Positions 1 to 12,520 of a DNA stretch of 64,000 nt are shown one piece after another. How positions within the stretch are numbered: position 1 is the stretch's first letter; each line of letters opens with the position of its first letter. Source of the DNA: Moringa oleifera (Eukaryota > Streptophyta > Magnoliopsida > Brassicales > Moringaceae); the NCBI GenBank assembly GCA_021397835.1, contig JAJFZO010000407.1:1364001-1428000 (forward strand), in the 5' to 3' direction. The position numbers and the translations under genes were made by a program. A model generated the notes under the pieces. It was not told the origin of the DNA, searched no databases, and worked only from the letters and a program-made list of their open reading frames with translations.

Positions 1-2600
1 TTTTATAATGTTTTTGGGAACATTTGGGTATACACCCGTTATTAACTTTTTATAACACATTAAAATACTATATATATATATATTAAGTTTTTGTGAGTGA
101 TTGGAAAGACTAATAGTAGGTTCATCTTGTTTTACTTCATAATTTTAAATAATATCAATTATTGATATTTCAAAAAATAAATAAATTATGTTGTCCAAAC
201 ATATGTCTAGACAATATATTTTTATTAAGGGAACAATTATACAACCCGAACATATCCCAACTACACTCTAGGGCATTATTATGATTTAAGATCTTAATTT
301 GATTGTTTCTTTTAATTCATTTTTGAATGTGAATTGTTATTGATAAACCAATAAGTGTGACCATCTATTTTATTATTGAATATTCAAAATAAAAATGGAA
401 TATATACACTAAAGTATGGACTCGAACAAATTGATTATAAAATGTATGCATTATAACAAATTGATAACGACACAATATTAATATTAGTTGCTTAGCATTT
501 GATGTACGAGGGTCACTGAAGCTATAAGCATGATAATACAACATTTGATCACTAGGAAACCTATAGTATATTCGGCCACTGGCCACCCAAGATCTAATCA
601 TCATTAGTACTTATAATTTTGAATCATAATCACGCCTTTTAAAAAGATAGTGAAAACCAATTGATTATAAGTTTTTAATTCAAAGTAGATGATTAATTTA
701 ATGATATTCACCAATCTTAATGTTCTGATAGATTTATTGATACTCACAGATAAGCTCTCAATCAAAATTTAGTAAGTAATAAATTTGAATAAATCCCTTA
801 CGATGAACATTTAAGTTCAGATTCAAAATAATTTAAAAGATATAATTTAAAATCTCAAATATTTCTAATTCGCAAAAATATATATTGGATATGTTAAAGC
901 AGATTAGAAAATAAAAAACATAATATAAAGGAATGATGTGTTACATTTACAATCACAACGCAAATATCAAATAAATAATAAAATAATAAAAAATATCTAA
1001 ATTACTAAATTCATATTATAAAATGTTTATCTTTAACCGTGATAATATATCAATCAAGATGTCATCATAGGTATCATAGGTAAATACAAATACCTCTTAA
1101 ATAATAATAGATCAACTCGGTTGCTCTGTTAAAAAATAAATAATAGTAAGAAATTTAAATCAATACATAATGTGATAGTCAATTTTTATTTAATTTATCA
1201 AAATCAATTACTCAAATAAATAAAAAATAATTTAATTACTAATTCAAAATAATAAATAATAGTCAATTCATTATTTTAATCCACCAGAACCAATTACTCA
1301 ATCAAACAAATAAAAGAATTTAAAATAAATTAAGCTAAAAAGTCAAGTAAAGAAACAAAATGAACAATAATTATAAAAAATATAATAATAATTAAAATAT
1401 TAAAGATTCTCTCTACAACTACTTAATTTAAAGTCTAACCCATATGATATGACAATGAATAATAATAAAATATATTTTCCAACACCTAATATAAACAAAT
1501 TTCTGTTTTACTCTTTAAATACTTAAGATATTTTTAGTACTTGTTTTTGCAACTTTATATGGCAAGATGCTACAACATTAATGGTTAGGTAATTTTCACT
1601 CAACAATTATGAAAGAGATTTTCGTAATTTATCATCTTAATATGATAAAAAAATAAATATATAAAATTTTAATAATTAATTTTATTTAAATTATCAGATA
1701 TCAACATTTTTTTAAAATATACACAACTTAAATTTATAATTTTTTTTTTTTTTGTATTCAATCATGTATTCATAAATCAAAATTAGATATGATTGTATGT
1801 GAGGCAATACGGTAATATGCATGTGACAGAGTACAAAGAGAAACCATTCCCATAAATAGTGTGGCTCTGGAAAGTTAGAAGAGAAAAAAATTATTATTTT
1901 TAGAAAAATAAATCTATTCTTTTATGTTTCATTGATAATAGCATTACAACTCTTTCATTTCAACCAAACATTATAAAATTTGATTATATATATTAATAAT
2001 GAGAAAAATAATTTATGTGTGCATATATATTATCTACATTTATAAAAACAACATATCTATATATTGGTTTTGGAAGCTTATAAAACGAAAATGTTATTAG
2101 AATCGATTCAAATATTTTAAGTAATATCTTAAAATATAATTTTTAATTATAATGTACTATAAATGACTTTAAATTATAAATCTCATCAAATGTATAAGTT
2201 CAATTAAAATTCAAAATTATGCTGTTTATATATATATTTGAGTTAAAATAAAATTAAAATATTATCCATATAAGATTAAGATAGATGTTACTAAAATTAA
2301 ATTTTAAATGATGAAAATAAAGGTTATAAATATATATTAAATAATTACATTAATAAAATATTAAATATTAATATTTTTAAATATTATAATATATATATGT
2401 ATGTATATCCACATCAACACTATATAAACGCGAATGTGTACAGTTTAAGAATCTTCTAAACACTTTCGCTTAATGTTTTAATTTATTTTATTCAGATGAT
2501 TTGGTGAAAGATAATATGCTTAAAACACAAGTTTTGTATGTCTTTGCGACCAATTGTCTTCCAAAATTAAGTCTTGACAACAAAAAAATTAATAAAGTCT
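1..2600. other. AT-rich intergenic DNA, no gene seen
   Basis: Very AT-rich sequence with frequent in-frame stops on both strands and no open frame resembling a protein family. It holds a short TA microsatellite near 70-82 and scattered poly(A)/poly(T) runs. I see no RNA gene or transposon end here. Confidence 0.7.
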
Positions 2601-2772
2601 ATTTCTTAGTGATGTGACTGAATATGGCTGAGGGTTCAACCTTTTCAGCAGGATCAAGAAGCATGCTTAAAACCTAATAGAGATGGCCTACTGCGATCAA
2701 AACGGAGAACAGACCCTTCTCAAAGAGGATTGACCAATGTTGACAACGTCACAGTATGAGAGGTGCCCCAAG

Positions 2773-2864
2773 ATATCAGCATACCAAGTTACAAGGTATC
2801 AACATACTATGTTGCAGAATGTCAGCCTACCAGGCTACAAATTGTTAGCATACCATATTGTAGG
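2773..2864 (+). repeat. 23-bp degenerate tandem repeat, four units
   Basis: Four consecutive 23-base units (starting at 2773, 2796, 2819 and 2842) share the pattern TATCAGCATACCAxGTTACAA with a few changes each. The units can be read through as an open frame, because 23 x 4 does not force a stop, but the encoded peptide resembles nothing I know. It is best described as a small minisatellite. Confidence 0.75.
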
Positions 2865-4488
2865 GGAGGTCACACCCTACAAAAGAGAAGACATCATAAC
2901 ATGAGATTAACAACCTTGACAAAAACTAAGAGAGATCAATCCCACAATGAGATTAGGTTGGCATTAGTGTAATCTAATTATCATGATACCTTCCGATTAA
3001 GTTATAAAAAATGGACCTTTGATAAGTCCTATTCAAGCTACCATTTCTTTAGCTGAACATTAGAGAGTACCTTAATCGCATACTAACATCTTTAATCCTT
3101 ACTTTCTTTATCGATTGATTTAAGTTAAAATTTTTCTGACTTGATATAATAGGATGACGTAGTGATCATTGAAGTTTTCAACGGATTACAAGACATGCCC
3201 ACAAAGCATAGTTCTATAACTATTATTAATCGAGACATACTCAAAAAGCTATTGTGCATTACTTGGGGTCCTCAGTTGCAGTTTTTGGGCCATTTTGCAT
3301 TGTAGCTGGTTTTAGTTGTTGATGGTGCGAGCAAGTAAACCAATTGAAATCATCATGTTGTCCATACACATGCTTAAATATACCAATTTTCTTTTCTTTT
3401 TGTGTGTGAAAATTACTTCTGGTGTTGAGTTGTAGCCTAAGGAGGCCAAGGGTGCAGAATCGCTAATTACTATTGCAAGCTTTCCAAATATTTCTAACCC
3501 TGTAGCCTTTTTTTGTTCCGAAAACCTTGTTCAAACTTAGAATTTATGGCTTGCAATAAAATAGCTTGAGAAGTGAAATGACAAGGATAAGATTGTGTGG
3601 CGAATGGTGACCAGATGGATCTTATTCCCAACAGATAGAAATTAAGGGTTGGAACCTGCTAATGCTTTGTATTGATAGGCAAACAATGTGTGAATCAATA
3701 ATTCTTGCCAGCTCTCAAATCAGGTGATCCCTCTACTACCGAAGTTAGGCATTATAAACATTGATTGTCATGAAGGCCAGGGATTCTGCAAAGGCCGATT
3801 AGCCCTTGTGTCCCCTGAAGTATAGGGTTACATGCTTCCGTAAACATTCAAGAGATGGTGTGCAAATAGCAAAACCCTCAATCACCCTATAACTCTAAGA
3901 TTCTCCTCACCAAGTGCCTTTTGGCTTCGGGCTAAACTTTTCACCACTCTTTGACAATGAAATATGTTGTTGTTTTCCTTTTTCTTAACTGCAGATAAAA
4001 TCTTGAGCAACCAAGATCATTGATCACTGCTATCACACAGATTTCCTAAGATTTTGCAAGTACCTGTCCCTGGAAAAGAAATTAAAGCAATGCGAACATT
4101 TCTGCAGATTTTCTGCAATCATAAAATACTTTGACCATGAGTTTGTTGATGCTGGCTTTGTTCATTGCTAAAGCAGAACCTGCAATGCTGAAATGCAAAC
4201 ATCCCTGAAATGCAACATCATTACAAATCCATTGAGTTCATAGATGCTTTATATGATCATGCATTGCAAGCTGAACTACAGTTACCGCATAATCAGTGAT
4301 GTAGTTCTTCATTATCTTCACAAGGAACAAATATAACTGATGCGCAAATCTCTAAGCAAACAGAGGTCCTCATACCAAGCAGAACCTCATGACCATGACA
4401 TGAGTGGAATTCATTATATGTCCAACCACACGTGGAAATAATGTCCCATTAAATAAATTGGCAATATGCAAGCTTGAGATGACCATTT
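2865..4488. other. Non-coding flank downstream of the syntaxin-like gene
   Basis: Less AT-rich than the first 2.6 kb, but no open frame with family resemblance on either strand. The part next to 4489 should contain the 3' UTR of the minus-strand syntaxin-like gene. The rest could be decayed mobile DNA that I cannot classify. Confidence 0.5.
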
Positions 4489-7400
4489 TCAACCAATTTG
4501 GAAGACCAGTATACCTGCATGAATGTGAAAGAAAAGAAGAATAGGAAAGATTAGTTTCACGAGAAAAGAATGTGAAAGGTAGATGTAAGGCTAACTTCAC
4601 CATGCAAAAGGTAGATACCCTGGGAATTATTAATCATCCGATGAAAAATGGTATCTGTTTTTAAGTGTACTCAATGGGAACTCAACAAAGCATCCTTGAA
4701 CAAACAGTATTCGTTTTCAAGTGTACTCAATAGGAACTCAACAAAGCATCCTTGAACAAACAGAAGAAAACCAATTTATCCAACATGGCCAGTTAACCTA
4801 CTTCAAGCTTTTACTTGTTCTCCAATATTCATCTCATGATTTAACATGTTTACTGCAAGACGGCAATTTGAACTCCTTTGATTAAACTATTCAGCATCTT
4901 TGTTTAAATAGCTACTCAATAGCAGATTGAAAAAGCTTGGGCCTCTGCAAGCTGCTAAGTAAATACAACTTTAGTAAAGGAGATTCTATGATTTTTAAGT
5001 TTCAAAATCCAACAAACAAATTAAGTATGGTTTATCTCTAGATTCTGGTCATCCACCAATAAACTTGTCATACCAGTAGAGATTTCAGTAGCACTCACAC
5101 CATTTGATGACATATCTCAGCATCAGAAGATTGACCAAATGACAATGCATGAAAGAAGAACACAAGTAGACTGTTGTACTGCATAAGTTACAAGACAATA
5201 AAAGAAAAGAGCCAAAAAGAGAGAGAAATGCAAGGTGTTCTTTCCTGCTATACAGCCTCTTTTACTCCAGAATTTCATACATTCTTTACCTTTCTCTAGT
5301 GATGAAGAATCCAGTGAATCTAAATTCTTATTTTTCTAATGAACAGACAGTACCCTGACAACAAGATATAAATGACTCACTATTCAGTTGAAACTTTTTG
5401 GGCCTCTAATATATAAAGCAGACTAAATGTTTTTTTTTTAGTGCAAAATAACGGGAAACAATTAGCTATTCAGAGCCAGCTTTCTCCTTCCAATCTATTT
5501 CTGATAAGTGAAAAAAGGACATGACAATATGGAAGTCAAAAAACCCATATATTATGAAAATAAAGCAGCAAAAATAATTTGTCTGTTTATTGTTGACAAA
5601 TCTTGACAGATTGCAAAGTAAAGAATTTCAGGCATAAATTATATTTACTTTTTAAGGTATGCCAAATAGTAAAACTTTACACAAACAGATAGACTACTAC
5701 AGGTAGAGATAAAAAGGACTACAGAAAACATACATCGGGGTCATATGCTTACCTATAAGAATGACTATTAAGACTATTGTTAATGTAATCTGTAAGGAAT
5801 ATTGACCACGAGCTTGACATGGAAATCTATGATATCCTGCCCTACATGCCCCAAGCTGGCTATATAGGGACATAACCTGGTTCAACAATCTTAAGCACAA
5901 TTCTTGGGAAATTCCATCTCCGTTTGCTGAAATTCTCCTTGAATTCTGCTCCTGTCAAAGAGAAAGAGAACTATAAGCATCTATAGTATTAACAACTGAA
6001 ACCTGACAAATGCAATTATTTTGTGCTCTGATAGAATCAATAAGCATCAAGCAAAATTGTTTGGCAATTATTACTGCTACCAAGACATGACAGCTTTAAC
6101 CAGGCTTGCATGTGCTTCTCATAGAAGGGTGACACAATCACTCATTCTAACACCACGTTTCAGAAATAAAAGAAATCACACACTTGACATTAAAAAAGAT
6201 AAGATGCTTCCATTGAAACAAACCAATCAGCAAAATGATTAGAAAATAACTGTTAACAATTAATTTACCTTACCTTTTAAAGCCATAACTATGCCTTCTG
6301 AAAATTAAATGAAGCGGCAAACTGTAGCATCAGTGCAAATAATCAGAAATTACCTGTGAAGCATGAGAAACATTTGAAGAACTGCTTTGTTCTTCTCCAT
6401 CTTTCATCCGCTTTGTGTAATTCCTAATTATCCGACTCCCATACACATGCCGTAGGTTATTTAAGAAGAAAAAGATGTTTACTCTGCTACACAACCTTCC
6501 CAACTTACTTCTGTGGAAAGAACTTTCAGGTTTGGCTTCATTAGCTTCCAGATCCCAATTGTCCTCCCTAACTTGCCTGCCACGAGTGGTTTCTAGAAGG
6601 GAATCTGATGAATCTAAACCCAATTTAGTGGAATAATGAGAAGTTCCATTCCTTAAATTACTCTCTTTCATAGAGTCAGAATAATGACCAGCATGCATAG
6701 CCCCATTTATGTTCAAGGTTTGAAGTTCTCTTGTATCTGGCTGAATGATCCCAGCATCTTTTGAAGTAGATGCGGTGGTTGGATCAAGAAATCTTCTCAA
6801 GATAGTACTAGCTTCCGAATCATGATGACTGATATGCTCCGTTGGATTTCCTCCTGAAAGAAATAGAGCCAACCCATCCCTGTCTTGTTCATTTAAGTTA
6901 ACCCACTCAGAGCTTTTCCTGATTGATGGCTCCTTGAAGCTTTTCTCAACATGATTTATTTGTTCCCTAATGGCTCCAATAAACTGCCCATGTCGAGAAA
7001 TTACATCCTCTCTCATATGACACTTGTCCATCATAGCTGATGAGCAAATGGCTCTTTCAAAATCCTCCAACTGATTAGAATAAACAAGGATAAGCTAACC
7101 AAAAGAACAAACAGCATAAAACTGCACGCGAGAAAGATGAACTTGGCAAATACCTGCCATTTTGCCGTCCCAAGTATGGTAGCAAGATCGCGCTTATGAT
7201 ACTCAATTGATGAAAGCAGCCTTGGATCAGGATGATCACAAGTAACAAGGCTTTGCTCATGCAATAGAAGACGAAATAGTGACTCCATCCTGAAATAAAA
7301 CCATAATCTCTAGGTGTTAAGTTGTATGAGAACATGCACCAATTCCAAATTATTCGTGATTGATACAATGGAAAAAATGTTTTCAAGAAGGTTCTATCAC

Positions 7401-8253
7401 CAGCTAGAGACCATGTATTTAAACAAAGCGAAAGTTTACACCTGACTAAACAGTTGATTTGATCATGGGGGGACAAAGCCAACAAGCATATTGTTCCAAG
7501 AAATGTTTTTCATTACATTGTTTTTCTTTCTTTTTGTTGATTAGCATTTGGAAGTTAAAGGAAAGAAAGTATGAAACTTTACATCTAACAAATACTTGTA
7601 CCTTGAAACTCAAAGTTCATGGCACAAAGGTTAGGAGGTGAGACCATGCCTGGGCTGCATGGTTTACATGAAAGGTTCAGTTAAATAAGCTAAGGTTTGT
7701 ATGAGTAGATGATAGAAGAATTAACAAATCATAAATTTTAAACCAAAATCATTAATCCTACTTCAAATTTCATTCTAATGGGACAAAAGTATCATTTTCT
7801 CAACACCTTATAAAGAAAGATGAATTTTCCAGGATCTGTAAACATATATCATCACCATCCTCATCAACATCGGTGTGTTGTCATCATCAACATGATCTTG
7901 TGTCAATGACTACTAGAAAAGTGAACGCATAAAATGAAGAACATTGAGCTAAGCCAACAGAATCAGTCATAGTCACCAAATTTATACAATTTCTGCAAAA
8001 GCCAGAAACCAATTCCCAACAAAATACTTTTCTTGATGTTCCAAATAATTTCATTCCTATAATTTAGCTCAAGGAAGGATCGATGCAAAATTTTTTTGGC
8101 TAATATAAGGAACAAAAGTGCTTCCAACAATAAAACATTAAAATCAAAAGTTTTTCTTCAGGAGAAGATAACCGACCGGTCGGCGGAGTCTTGAACAACT
8201 TCAGCTGCTGAAAACAGAGGGTCTGATTCCCATTGGCGCAAACTCGATCCCAT
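4489..8253 (-). CDS. Syntaxin-6 N-terminal domain-like, tail-anchored membrane protein
   Basis: Five coding exons on the minus strand: 8253-8177, 7289-7154, 7070-6354, 5951-5753, 4514-4489. All introns are GT-AG and the phases add up to 1155 nt, 384 aa. The protein begins MGSSLRQWESDPLFSAAE, and exon 2 continues with MESLFRLLL after an Arg codon split by intron 1. Residues 1-120 match the helical Syntaxin-6 N-terminal domain of a plant family annotated as syntaxin/t-SNARE (Arabidopsis At1g27700 type), including WVNLNEQDRDGLALFLSG around residues 126-143. The last 26 nt exon completes a C-terminal hydrophobic segment (ITLTIVLIVILIGILVFQIG), a tail anchor facing the secretory lumen. The middle is Ser-rich and low in conserved motifs, and I do not recognise a clear SNARE heptad with a central Gln. 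The likely role is in Golgi/endosomal membrane traffic, inferred from the domain only. Fragments of this gene recur at 12.0 and 14.3 kb. Confidence 0.88.
4651..4762. repeat. 56-bp tandem duplication in or near last intron
   Basis: Two adjacent 56-base copies (4651-4706 and 4707-4762) sharing AAGTGTACTCAAT and CAACAAAGCATCCTTGAAC, with only a few substitutions. They lie in the intron before the last 26-nt coding exon of the syntaxin-like gene, so they do not affect the protein. Confidence 0.85.
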
Positions 8254-10058
8254 TTTATCACGCAAAATCAATTACTGACACAGACAACTTCAATAAGTGT
8301 GACTAAATCGAATTACAGAAGATTTCCTCAGAAAAATATGTGTTTCACTAGTTTGGAAAGATCAAGAAAAGAACTTCAGACAGGAATTAGGATACATTTA
8401 AGGGAACAAATGGCAGAGAAACTGAAGTTGCAGATACAAAGGAGACATAGCAATTCGTGGTTTAAATAATCAAATACAAATTACGCGTTACAACTTGGAA
8501 ACTTTCCTTTCTTACAAGGTTTTAGGGTTAAACGAGAAAATGAAAGATGGGCACAAGATGCAGAAAGCTGGAGCAGAAAGAGAAAGCTGCAAGGGATGGA
8601 ACATCAGATGCCATGGCCTTTTCCGTCCTTTCAGATGGGTAAAATGAAGTTAGGAAAGGATGGTAGCATTAGGTATTTAATGCAAACCCGACGGTTAACG
8701 CTAACATGGACCGATTGTCACGTGCCTGTCACATACAACGTGTCACTTCCCATCTCAACGTCCCTTTTTCTTATTCTTTTGTTTTGAAATTAAATACAGC
8801 GCAGGAGAATGAATTTGGCAATTTGCTATGCTCTTCGTCCTTGATTATGACAATAGTGCAAGTGTCATGGAATTGGATCAACATTTTATGTTGATGTTTT
8901 CAGGTGATTTAAGATGCTACAAGTTAATAAATAATTAAAATTCATTTTTATTTTATTTTATTATAATTAAATATAAAAATATTTTATTTTAAAATACTTA
9001 ATAAAAATTATTTAAAATCTTAAAATATATTATTTTTAATACAATTTTAATGTTTTAAAAGTTACAAATCAAGTAAATTAAATTTTAACTCAAATAATTA
9101 TAAAAAATTAAAGTATCTAAAAAATAATTCAAATAAATTTTACGTTCTTTTCTATTCAATTTATTGATTTTAAATAATTTTTAATTTATTAGTTATTTAT
9201 TATAAATTTTTAAGTAAATATTATTTTAGAGTTTAAGTTACATTCTTTCTCCCATGAATTAATTTTAAAATGTATCTAAATAAATTTTAATTTATTAATT
9301 TTATCTAAATTAGATTTTGATGAAAAAAATTGTAAAAAATTAATGATAATTTTATTATCAAAATACTTAAAAAATTACTTAAGTAGATTTATATGTTATT
9401 TCTATTTCATTTTTAAATTTAAATAATTTTTAATTAATGAGTTATTTATATATATATATTTTAATTTTTTTGATAAATAATTATTTTAAAAATATTTCAG
9501 CACTCAAAAAAATTTTAAAATTTATTTAAAATAATAGATTGAATATTTTTTATATTTATAAAAAATTTAAATCAAAATTTATTACAAAAATTAATTTAAA
9601 TAATTTAAATATTTAAATATTTAAATATAATTAAATTTGATTCAAATTAATAAATTAAAGTTTGTTTAGATATGTTTTAAAAAATAAAATTTGATTGAAG
9701 AGAAAGTAAAATTCAAAATTTTAAATGATCTTTATTTTAAAATTTTTAAAATTTTAAACTATAAATTTTTTTTAAATATTTGTAATTCCAAAAATTTTTA
9801 AATTTTTTTATAAAGATAATTTAAACGTTTTTTATATTCATAAAAATGTTTATTTAAAATTCATAATAAAAAATTTTAATTTAAATTAATAATTATTTTT
9901 AATTTTTTGAATATCAAGATGATTTAGTTTCAGGGTCTCAACTGCATAACCTTCCACGCTACTGGCTAACTACGGATAATCATATTTCTTAGAGTGCTAA
10001 AGTTAAATTTTTAAATAAATTTTTTTTTTAAAAAGAGGCACAAACAAAATTGCAGACA
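8254..10058. other. Promoter region of the syntaxin-like gene, then AT-rich repeat-like DNA
   Basis: The first ~650 bases upstream of the ATG have mixed composition and must hold the 5' UTR and promoter; I could not fix a TATA box. From about 8930 to 9990 the sequence is extreme AT-rich, with recurring TTTAAATTAATAA and AAAATTTTAAA blocks like those at 43.8-45.6 kb. No gene is supported. Confidence 0.6.
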
Positions 10059-10134
10059 TCACAAGAAGTGCCGAAGTCTAAATTTCAAAATATAATTGTC
10101 AGCCACTGTTGACATCTTGTTAGCACTAAGACGG

Positions 10135-10178
10135 AATGATTCTTTTTCGCTAAAAGGAATGGGGCAACGGGAAGGGTC
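10135..10178 (-). repeat. 44-bp direct repeat, copy 1 (end of PPR fragment)
   Basis: Identical to 10687-10730. On the minus strand it reads as [14 protein letters not shown] in the frame of the adjoining PPR fragment. It directly follows the PPR piece in the minus-strand direction. The two copies flank the DYW and PPR fragments as direct repeats. Confidence 0.9.
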
Positions 10179-10436
10179 ATAAAAAGTTTTTGACATCTCT
10201 ATCTGACATGCACACTTTCCATACATATCGATGAGTGCTGTAACAACACACTTGTCCTGCTCCAGACTCTGCTTGATCACATATCCGTGAATCTGTCTTC
10301 CCACATTCAACTTTTCCAGGTCGCCTACAGCAGGAAGAACACTGGAAATAGTAGTCCCATCAGGCAGAAATCCTTCTGAATGCATCTTTTGAATCCTCAT
10401 GTATGTTCGACATTTAGGACTCATGCCATAAATCAA
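10179..10436 (-). pseudogene. PPR protein fragment (At1g20230-like)
   Basis: The minus strand encodes about two pentatricopeptide motifs: MHSEGFLPDGTTISSVLPAV, then GRQIHGYVIKQSLEQDKC and VTALIDMYGKC. These match the interior of a plant PPR-DYW protein of the At1g20230 type, an organelle RNA-editing factor class. Such proteins are several hundred residues long; only ~85 codons remain, and the frame runs into the 44-bp repeat and then unrelated sequence. On the minus strand it lies after the DYW tail, the reverse of the order in an intact gene, so it is a rearranged dead fragment. Confidence 0.8.
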
Positions 10437-10490
10437 CTTTCTTTAGATGAATAACAATGACTCTCCTGATCAAACGGCCATAGAAAATGG

Positions 10491-10686
10491 TCACCAATAA
10501 TCCCCACAAGAACAAATTCCATCTTCAAAGTGATGAAAACGATTTGTGTCTCTGACAAATATCTTTCTCCTCTCAAAGCTAGATATAAATTTTATTACTG
10601 CATGGCAATCACCACAGATTCTCAGGTTTTTTATTACTTGTAGAGGAGAGCCTGGAGGAGTGTTCAGAAGCCCAAAAACAACTGCC
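10491..10686 (-). pseudogene. DYW deaminase C-terminal tail of a PPR protein
   Basis: The minus strand reads [20 protein letters not shown], then [16 protein letters not shown], then [15 protein letters not shown] and a stop at 10491. These are the zinc-binding CxxCH and the DYW end of plant RNA-editing PPR proteins. The upstream part of the domain (HxE active site) and all PPR motifs are missing before it, and the sequence joins directly to the 44-bp repeat and then GNA1 pseudogene sequence. A stand-alone functional protein is not plausible. Confidence 0.85.
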
Positions 10687-10730
10687 AATGATTCTTTTTC
10701 GCTAAAAGGAATGGGGCAACGGGAAGGGTC
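10687..10730 (-). repeat. 44-bp direct repeat, copy 2 (joint between GNA1 and DYW pieces)
   Basis: Identical to 10135-10178. It sits exactly at the joint between the C-terminal end of the GNA1 pseudogene (10731 upward) and the DYW tail (10686 downward). Confidence 0.9.
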
Positions 10731-11209
10731 TCTTGTACAAAGTGCTTGGCCATCTGAATTTCCTTCTGCTTGAACCCACACTTACTCGTAGAACCCTCTG
10801 TTTTCAATGCTGCAATCAAGAATTACCTTGTAACACCCCGTTGACCCAGCATGATGATCAAGAAACTCAATAACTCTCTTCCTTAGTTGCATCCCTCGGG
10901 GCATTTGCATCCACCATAACATCTTCAATGTGCCCGGCTTTACCACAATTCCTCATGAACTTCTTCTCAATGAACATAGTCCTAGTTGCTATGATCTTCC
11001 TGGCACATTCATCTTCAATCACACAAATGAGATGATCATCACCATGGCCAATGATCTCTCAAAACCGGTCTTCGAATTCCTGGTCGGACACTGAACCACA
11101 AATGCTTAGCTGCCCCAGCAGCTACATGGAGCCCTTAGGCTTGTCAGAGATCTCAAGCTTTCTAACCTTAAAGACTTTGATTTCCACTGGGTGCGACAGT
11201 GCTCTGCAT
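10731..11209 (-). pseudogene. GNA1: Glucosamine 6-phosphate N-acetyltransferase pseudogene
   Basis: GNA1 acetylates glucosamine 6-phosphate in UDP-GlcNAc synthesis and belongs to the GNAT fold. The minus strand from ATG at 11207-11209 gives MQSTVAPSGNQS, then after a one-base shift VRKLEISDK, later SDQEFEDRF, DDHLICVIEDECA, EKKFMRNCGKAGHIEDV and LDCSIENRGFYE. These follow the GNA1 order along its full ~150 residues. There is an in-frame TAG after GSM, a TGA after EDRF, further shifts near the middle, and a one-base insertion after FYE that converts the [15 protein letters not shown] end into a false frame. No intron is visible, so it may be retroposed, but I see no poly(A) tail. Confidence 0.88.
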
Positions 11210-12030
11210 CTTCTTAAACCAAATCTTTTGAGGGATGTCTGCCTGAAAAAGTGAAACATCACGTGGATCAGCAAGCAGACTCTTTCACTCTGTTAACCAA
11301 GAATCTATTGACTAACAAACTGCCGCAGGTCAGCAGCACGAATTAACATCTAAAATTTCCCATCAAATGCCTCATTATCATAGAGAGTTCGGATAACATT
11401 AGTGATTTGTTTCCTTTTCCTTTTTCCATTATCCTATAATAGCCACACGTGAAATCACTCTCCTGACCACAGAAAGAAAAAGAAGAGGAGCAACATTCTT
11501 TCTGGATTTCCATACCTGTCTTTGGCTGCTTGAGCTCCAATTAACCGTTTTGAGAATGGACAATAATGCCTTATGCAACAGGTGTTACAAAGCTTACTGT
11601 AGATGGACAAGAAAGCCAGTGGCTACTACTACTTGTTTGCCATGGTTACACATGTTTGCAAGGGCTGAGTTCACTTGCTGAACTATTTACAACTCCACTG
11701 CTTAAACCCTTCCTGCCAAGTACACCTTCATTTTTCGGTGAGAAAATTTCCCATCAACGCAATAGTTTTCTCTTCGAAAATATTCCAATTAATGAGAAAC
11801 CATTTTCAAGAGAGCTCTCCCTACTACAACGGCTAACCTTAAGCCTTTAGGAAGACAACTTAAACTCTTCTACTGAAATCATTCTTTCTCAATTACACAT
11901 TGAAAAAGAAACATGTTTCTGCAGGTTAATATCTAACTAAAATTCTAAAGAAATTAAGGAGATAGAATCCATTCTATGATTTTTTATGTTCAAAAATCAG
12001 AAAGTAATAGATCATTTTGTCAGGTTGTTC
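11210..12030. other. Unassigned intergenic DNA
   Basis: Moderate base composition with open frames up to ~94 codons (plus 11566-11850; minus 11343-11540), but neither resembles a family I recognise. The DNA upstream of the GNA1 fragment could be its former 5' flank. I see no mobile-element terminus. Confidence 0.4.
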
Positions 12031-12520
12031 TATGATACACTATTGATGTAAGCAGCCTTGAGTGAGGATGGTCACCAGTACCAAGGCTTTGCTTGTGTAA
12101 TAGAACACAAAATATCGATTCCATCCTAACACCAGACCACAGCCTTAAGGTGTTAAAGTTATAAACAAATGCATCAATCTCAACTTATTCCTGATAAGTA
12201 CAATGGCAAAAAGTCATTCAAGAAGGCTCTACTCTCCAGCCAGAGAACATGTATTTTAAAAATGTGAAATTTTACATCAGCATAAATAGTTAATTTGATC
12301 CTAGTAGGTAATGAAGACACAGAGAGCAGATAGTTCCAAGATACCATTTCCTTACGTTGTTTCTCTTTTCTGTTTTGTCTTTTTATCATCAACTGAAAAG
12401 GAGAAGAAAATAGAAAACTTGTGTTGACAAATACTACCTTGAAGGAGACATGATCTACATGAAAGGTGCAGTTAAAGAAGCCAATTAAGTTTGCATTGGT
12501 ATATGATACAAAAGATTATA
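12031..12520 (-). pseudogene. Decayed copy of syntaxin-like gene exon 2 and intron 1
   Basis: This stretch aligns by eye, with many substitutions and small indels, to 7195-7745 of the intact gene. Shared anchors are AAGCAGCCTTG, CAAGGCTTTGCT, CATCAGCATAAA-like text and TGAAAGGTxCAGTTAAA. It covers much of exon 2, the acceptor side and part of intron 1. Codons of exon 2 are disrupted and the acceptor context is changed, so it is non-coding. Confidence 0.85.
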
